Shown: positions 61,470 to 64,000 of the stretch, one piece after another | Position numbering within the stretch: the first letter of the stretch is position 1 | How the letters are laid out: each line of letters opens with the position of its first letter | Position numbers and translations under genes: made by a program | Origin: Welwitschia mirabilis | Lineage: Eukaryota > Gnetophyta > Gnetopsida > Welwitschiales | NCBI GenBank assembly: GCA_051453625.1 | Contig: JBOZIK010000001.1 | Coordinates: forward strand, 229,952,701-230,016,700 | Length of the DNA stretch: 64,000 bases | Reading direction: 5' to 3' | Notes under the pieces: model-generated | What the model was told of the DNA's origin: nothing | Databases searched by the model: none | Seen by the model: only the letters and a program-made list of their open reading frames with translations

Positions 61470-62790
61470 AGATGACTCATAAAGTTATAACCTTTGTCTA
61501 TTAACATTTTAAATTTATATAGGATTTGGGTTGGAGATTTAAATTGAGCATTTGAATGTACTTTTTCTATAAGATAAGGACCTAATGATTTAGAAGTTAA
61601 CTTGTTATGTAAAAGGTATACTCAGGTATTGTATAAAAAAATAAGTTGACTAGGTTCAAATTACTTATAGAAAATATTTTTTGTCATGTTTGAACTTTAT
61701 TTGGGCTTTATAAATGAGTTGACGATGTAAAGAATGAGTTTAGTTTTCATCTAAATGTTTAAGTTGGGCTAATTAAGTTCTAATATTTTCATCCAAGTCA
61801 ACAAGGTTAAGTTGATGGGTGGATTGATAGGATTTATAGCAAACATTAACTAATAAGACACATACTTTTCCATACACAAGTTCATATGGTGAGAAACCCA
61901 GGGAGTTATTTCAAGTGATATGGTAAGCTCAAAGAACATTACTAAGTTTAGAGAGCCATGTTTTCCTATTGACAGAGACTATTTTTTGAAGCATCTTTTT
62001 AATTTCTCTATTGGTATTTTTGGCTTGACCATTAGTTTGAGGATGACAAGCATATGCAATTCTATGTCCAATACTAATGGATAAAAGGAGTTTTTGAAAA
62101 GGGTGGTTAATGAAATAAGTTCCTTAATCACTAAAGATAATTCATGGAAAACCAAAAAATTGAAAGATATAAGTTCTAAATAAATTGCAAATGGTTTGAA
62201 CATTATTTTTGGTAGTAGGGACAACTTCTATCCACTTAGTAACATAATCGATAGCTACTAGAATATAATGTTTGTCATGAGAAGGTGGTTTAATTAGGTC
62301 TATAAAGTTATATCCCCAATAATTAAAAGGTTTACATTCAAGTATAGGTTTGAGGAATATATCTTGAAAATTAGTTAGGCTACCATAATATTAACATGCA
62401 TCACACCTTCTAGCAAAGTCAAATGAATTTATGAAAAGGGCAACTCAATAAATACAAGAGTAAAGAATTTTTATGGTGATCTTTTAACCACTAAAATATC
62501 CCTTACATACCCACCATGACAAAGTTTTTAAGATTTCTGGGCTTTCCAAATTAGGTACATACTTATGCATGATTTAGTCTTTACATCTTTTATAAAGATG
62601 AGGTTCATTCCACTCATAGTCATTGATCCTATGGAAAAACAATTTGCATTGGTTATGGATCCAATGCTAAGGTGTTTTCATAATAATAAGGTAATTCATG
62701 ATATCAACATACCAAGGATCAGAATGAGTAGAAGAGATGGCATAAATTTGCTTGATCAAAAAAAGTCATTCATCTAAAAAAGAATCATTT
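61470..62790 (-). pseudogene. Gypsy-4 integrase
   Basis: From the right: FARRCDAC (zinc-binding cysteines, about 62400-62420), KPFNYWGYNFIDL, PPSHDKHYILVAIDYVTKWIEVVPT (about 62210-62290), IIFSD, then AYACHPQTNGQAKNTNREIKKMLQK (about 61985-62065), LSNVLWAYHI, SPYELVYGKVC, and the C-terminal part KLTSKSLGPYLIEKVHSN ending near 61470. The first catalytic Asp, usually WG-x-DFMG, is Asn (WGYNF); the second Asp and the Glu of REIKK are kept. The Gly after the second Asp is a stop. Confidence 0.87.
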
Positions 62791-63410
62791 ATGAGAAGTT
62801 AATCATGAGAAAAGAAAAGTTGAAATAGATGATCAACAATACTATTATGTTTTCTAGCTTTATCGATGATGGTCATATTAAATTCTTGTATGAAAAGGAT
62901 CCACTTAATAAGTATGACATTAGATTCTTTCTTAATCATAAGAGAGTGGATAGTAGCATGATTAGTGTAAACATTGATGTGAAAACCAAGAAGATAATGT
63001 CGAAGATGATCAGGATAAAAGATAATGGCAATCACTTTCCTCTCAGTAGTAGTGTAGTTAGATTGAGATTGGGACAAAGTTTTACTAAGATAGGATATGA
63101 CTTTAAAACCATTTTCATATTTTTAATGAAAAACCCCTCCTATAACAATTTTACTTATATCATAGATAAGTTCAAAATATTTATTCCAAATAAGACCCAT
63201 GACAATAGATTCAAAAGGAATGTTTTCTTTAAGAGTTTTAAATGCAAGTTGACATGAATCATTCCATTTGAATTTAGCATCTTTTTCAAGTAATGAGTAA
63301 AGTGGTTGATAAATTTTAGTGTAATCATGAATAAAATGATGATAGAAACCAGCATAATCAAGGAATGATCTAACTTTTTGATACTAGTTGGAGGGCTAAC
63401 GTTTTTAATG
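62791..63410 (-). pseudogene. Gypsy-4 RNase H and connection
   Basis: From the right: NIIKNVSPPTSIKKL (about 63385-63430; usual I..LPPPTSVK..RSFLG), then WNKYFELIYDIS, SQSNYTTTERKVIAIIFYPDHLRHYL, VYTNHATIHSLM and IRW-like IKWILFIQEFNMTIIDKARKHNSIVDHLFQL, the complete RNase H order. The usual TDH motif reads TNH, so the catalytic Asp is Asn; D of the earlier YD(A/I)S is kept. The open stretches at 62799-63077 and 63155-63532 cover parts in different frames. Confidence 0.87.
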
Positions 63411-64000
63411 ATATTTATTTTGGTAGGGTCTATATAATCCCTTCCTTTGAAATGTAATGTCCTAAAACAATTCCATGATTGACAAGGAGAAAAATATTTT
63501 CCCAACTTAAATGTAAGACACTTTCTATACATTAATCTTTCTATACATTAATTCAAAACCTTCTCTGATCATTCTATGTTTTGTTCAAAAGTGTTATCAA
63601 AGATGGAGAAGTCATCCATGAAAATTTCAATTAAGTCATCCAACATATCAGGAAAAATTCCCATCATAGCTCTTAGGAAATTTCTAGAATCATTGAAAAG
63701 TCCAAAGGGCATTCATTTAAAGGAAAAGATTTTAAAGGATGAGGTAAAGGTTGTTTTGGCTTGGTTCTTACTTGCTATGCAAATTTGATTATAGTTACTA
63801 TACACATCAAGAAAGTAGTAGTAGGAATTACCTTAGATTCTATCTAGTACTTGATGGTAAAGGGTAATGATCCTTTTTAGTGATCTCATTAAGATTCTTA
63901 AAATCAATGCACATTCTCCATTTCCCTTCTTCTTTAGAAAAACTGTAACAGGACTAATCCACTCACTATTAGATATAGCATTTATGATCCTGGCATCCAT
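63411..64000 (-). pseudogene. Gypsy-4 reverse transcriptase, cut by window edge
   Basis: From the right edge: DARIINAISNSEWISPVTVFLKKKG, the usual RT start (I-x-PISDSxWVSPV-x-VVPKK), then YYFLDVYSNYNQI, KTTFTSSF, MPFGLFND, MMGIFPDM and IEIFMDDFSIF, with an intact MDD active site at about 63608-63627, and MYRKCLTFKL in the connection. A few frame changes and stops are present. The protein would continue beyond the window with protease and gag. Confidence 0.87.

Larger units (their letters stand above)
61470..64000 (-). mobile_element. Gypsy-4: Athila/Tat-like Ty3/Gypsy, partial
   Basis: On the minus strand this gives, from the right edge, RT (64000 to about 63410), RNase H (about 63410-62790) and integrase (about 62790-61470). 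The gag and protease lie beyond the window. Domain order RT-RNase H-integrase makes it Gypsy; the DYVTKW(I/V)E and SPYELVYGK motifs and the lack of a chromodomain place it with Athila/Tat-like elements. It is the best preserved Gypsy here but still has many stops. Confidence 0.87.

Noticed and set aside
62565-63257. Plus-strand open frames opposite Gypsy-4
   Set aside because: They are antisense shadows of RNase H and integrase, which are recognisable on the minus strand.

Overview
The window is a block of plant repetitive DNA and shows no convincing ordinary host gene. It is very AT-rich, and almost every recognisable coding stretch belongs to a decayed transposable element of types found in flowering plants: Helitrons with Rep and PIF1 helicase, a Ty1/Copia element of the SIRE/Maximus kind, Ty3/Gypsy elements of chromovirus-like and Athila/Tat-like kinds, and a small TRIM-like element. 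The species cannot be named from what is visible. Three runs of N (1005-1193, 1545-1644, 33984-34963) mark assembly gaps.

Layout, left to right. Positions 445-1544 hold the 3' half of a Helitron helicase on the minus strand. A gap follows, then a minus-strand Copia element (1645-6656) with RT, integrase, gag, primer-binding site and one LTR; its 3' LTR is not present. Positions 6715-9400 hold a second, more complete Helitron on the minus strand (helicase, linker, Rep with HUH motif and two recognisable introns). Positions 9400-14880 are AT-rich without a recognised gene.

Positions 14880-40350 form a nest of retrotransposons. The outermost layer is an Athila/Tat-like Gypsy (called Gypsy-1, plus strand), with RT at 14880-15759 and RNase H tail plus integrase at 38699-40350. 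It is interrupted by a TRIM-like element (15760-17626) and by a second Gypsy (Gypsy-2, plus strand, LTRs 17651-18169 and 38198-38698). Gypsy-2 is itself split inside RNase H by a third LTR element (25732-36521, LTRs of about 1.28 kb, exact 5-bp target duplication AGGCA), whose own gag and protease read on the minus strand. The leader of Gypsy-2 also holds a 389-bp tandem duplication and a minisatellite of about 61 bp units (21530-22790).

Positions 43453-54305 are three head-to-tail copies of a unit of about 3.9-4.0 kb with no clear protein coding; it looks like non-coding Gypsy sequence on the minus strand. Positions 54340-55640 look like an LTR with a TATA box. Positions 55640-61470 are mostly non-coding retroelement sequence, and 61470-64000 is a fourth Gypsy (Gypsy-4, Athila/Tat-like, minus strand) with RT, RNase H and integrase, running off the right edge.

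No intact gene set is present. In-frame stops and lost catalytic residues are largely C-to-T or G-to-A changes, as expected for long-silenced, methylated elements. The value of the window is the order of insertions, the repeat arrays and the intron-bearing Helitron.
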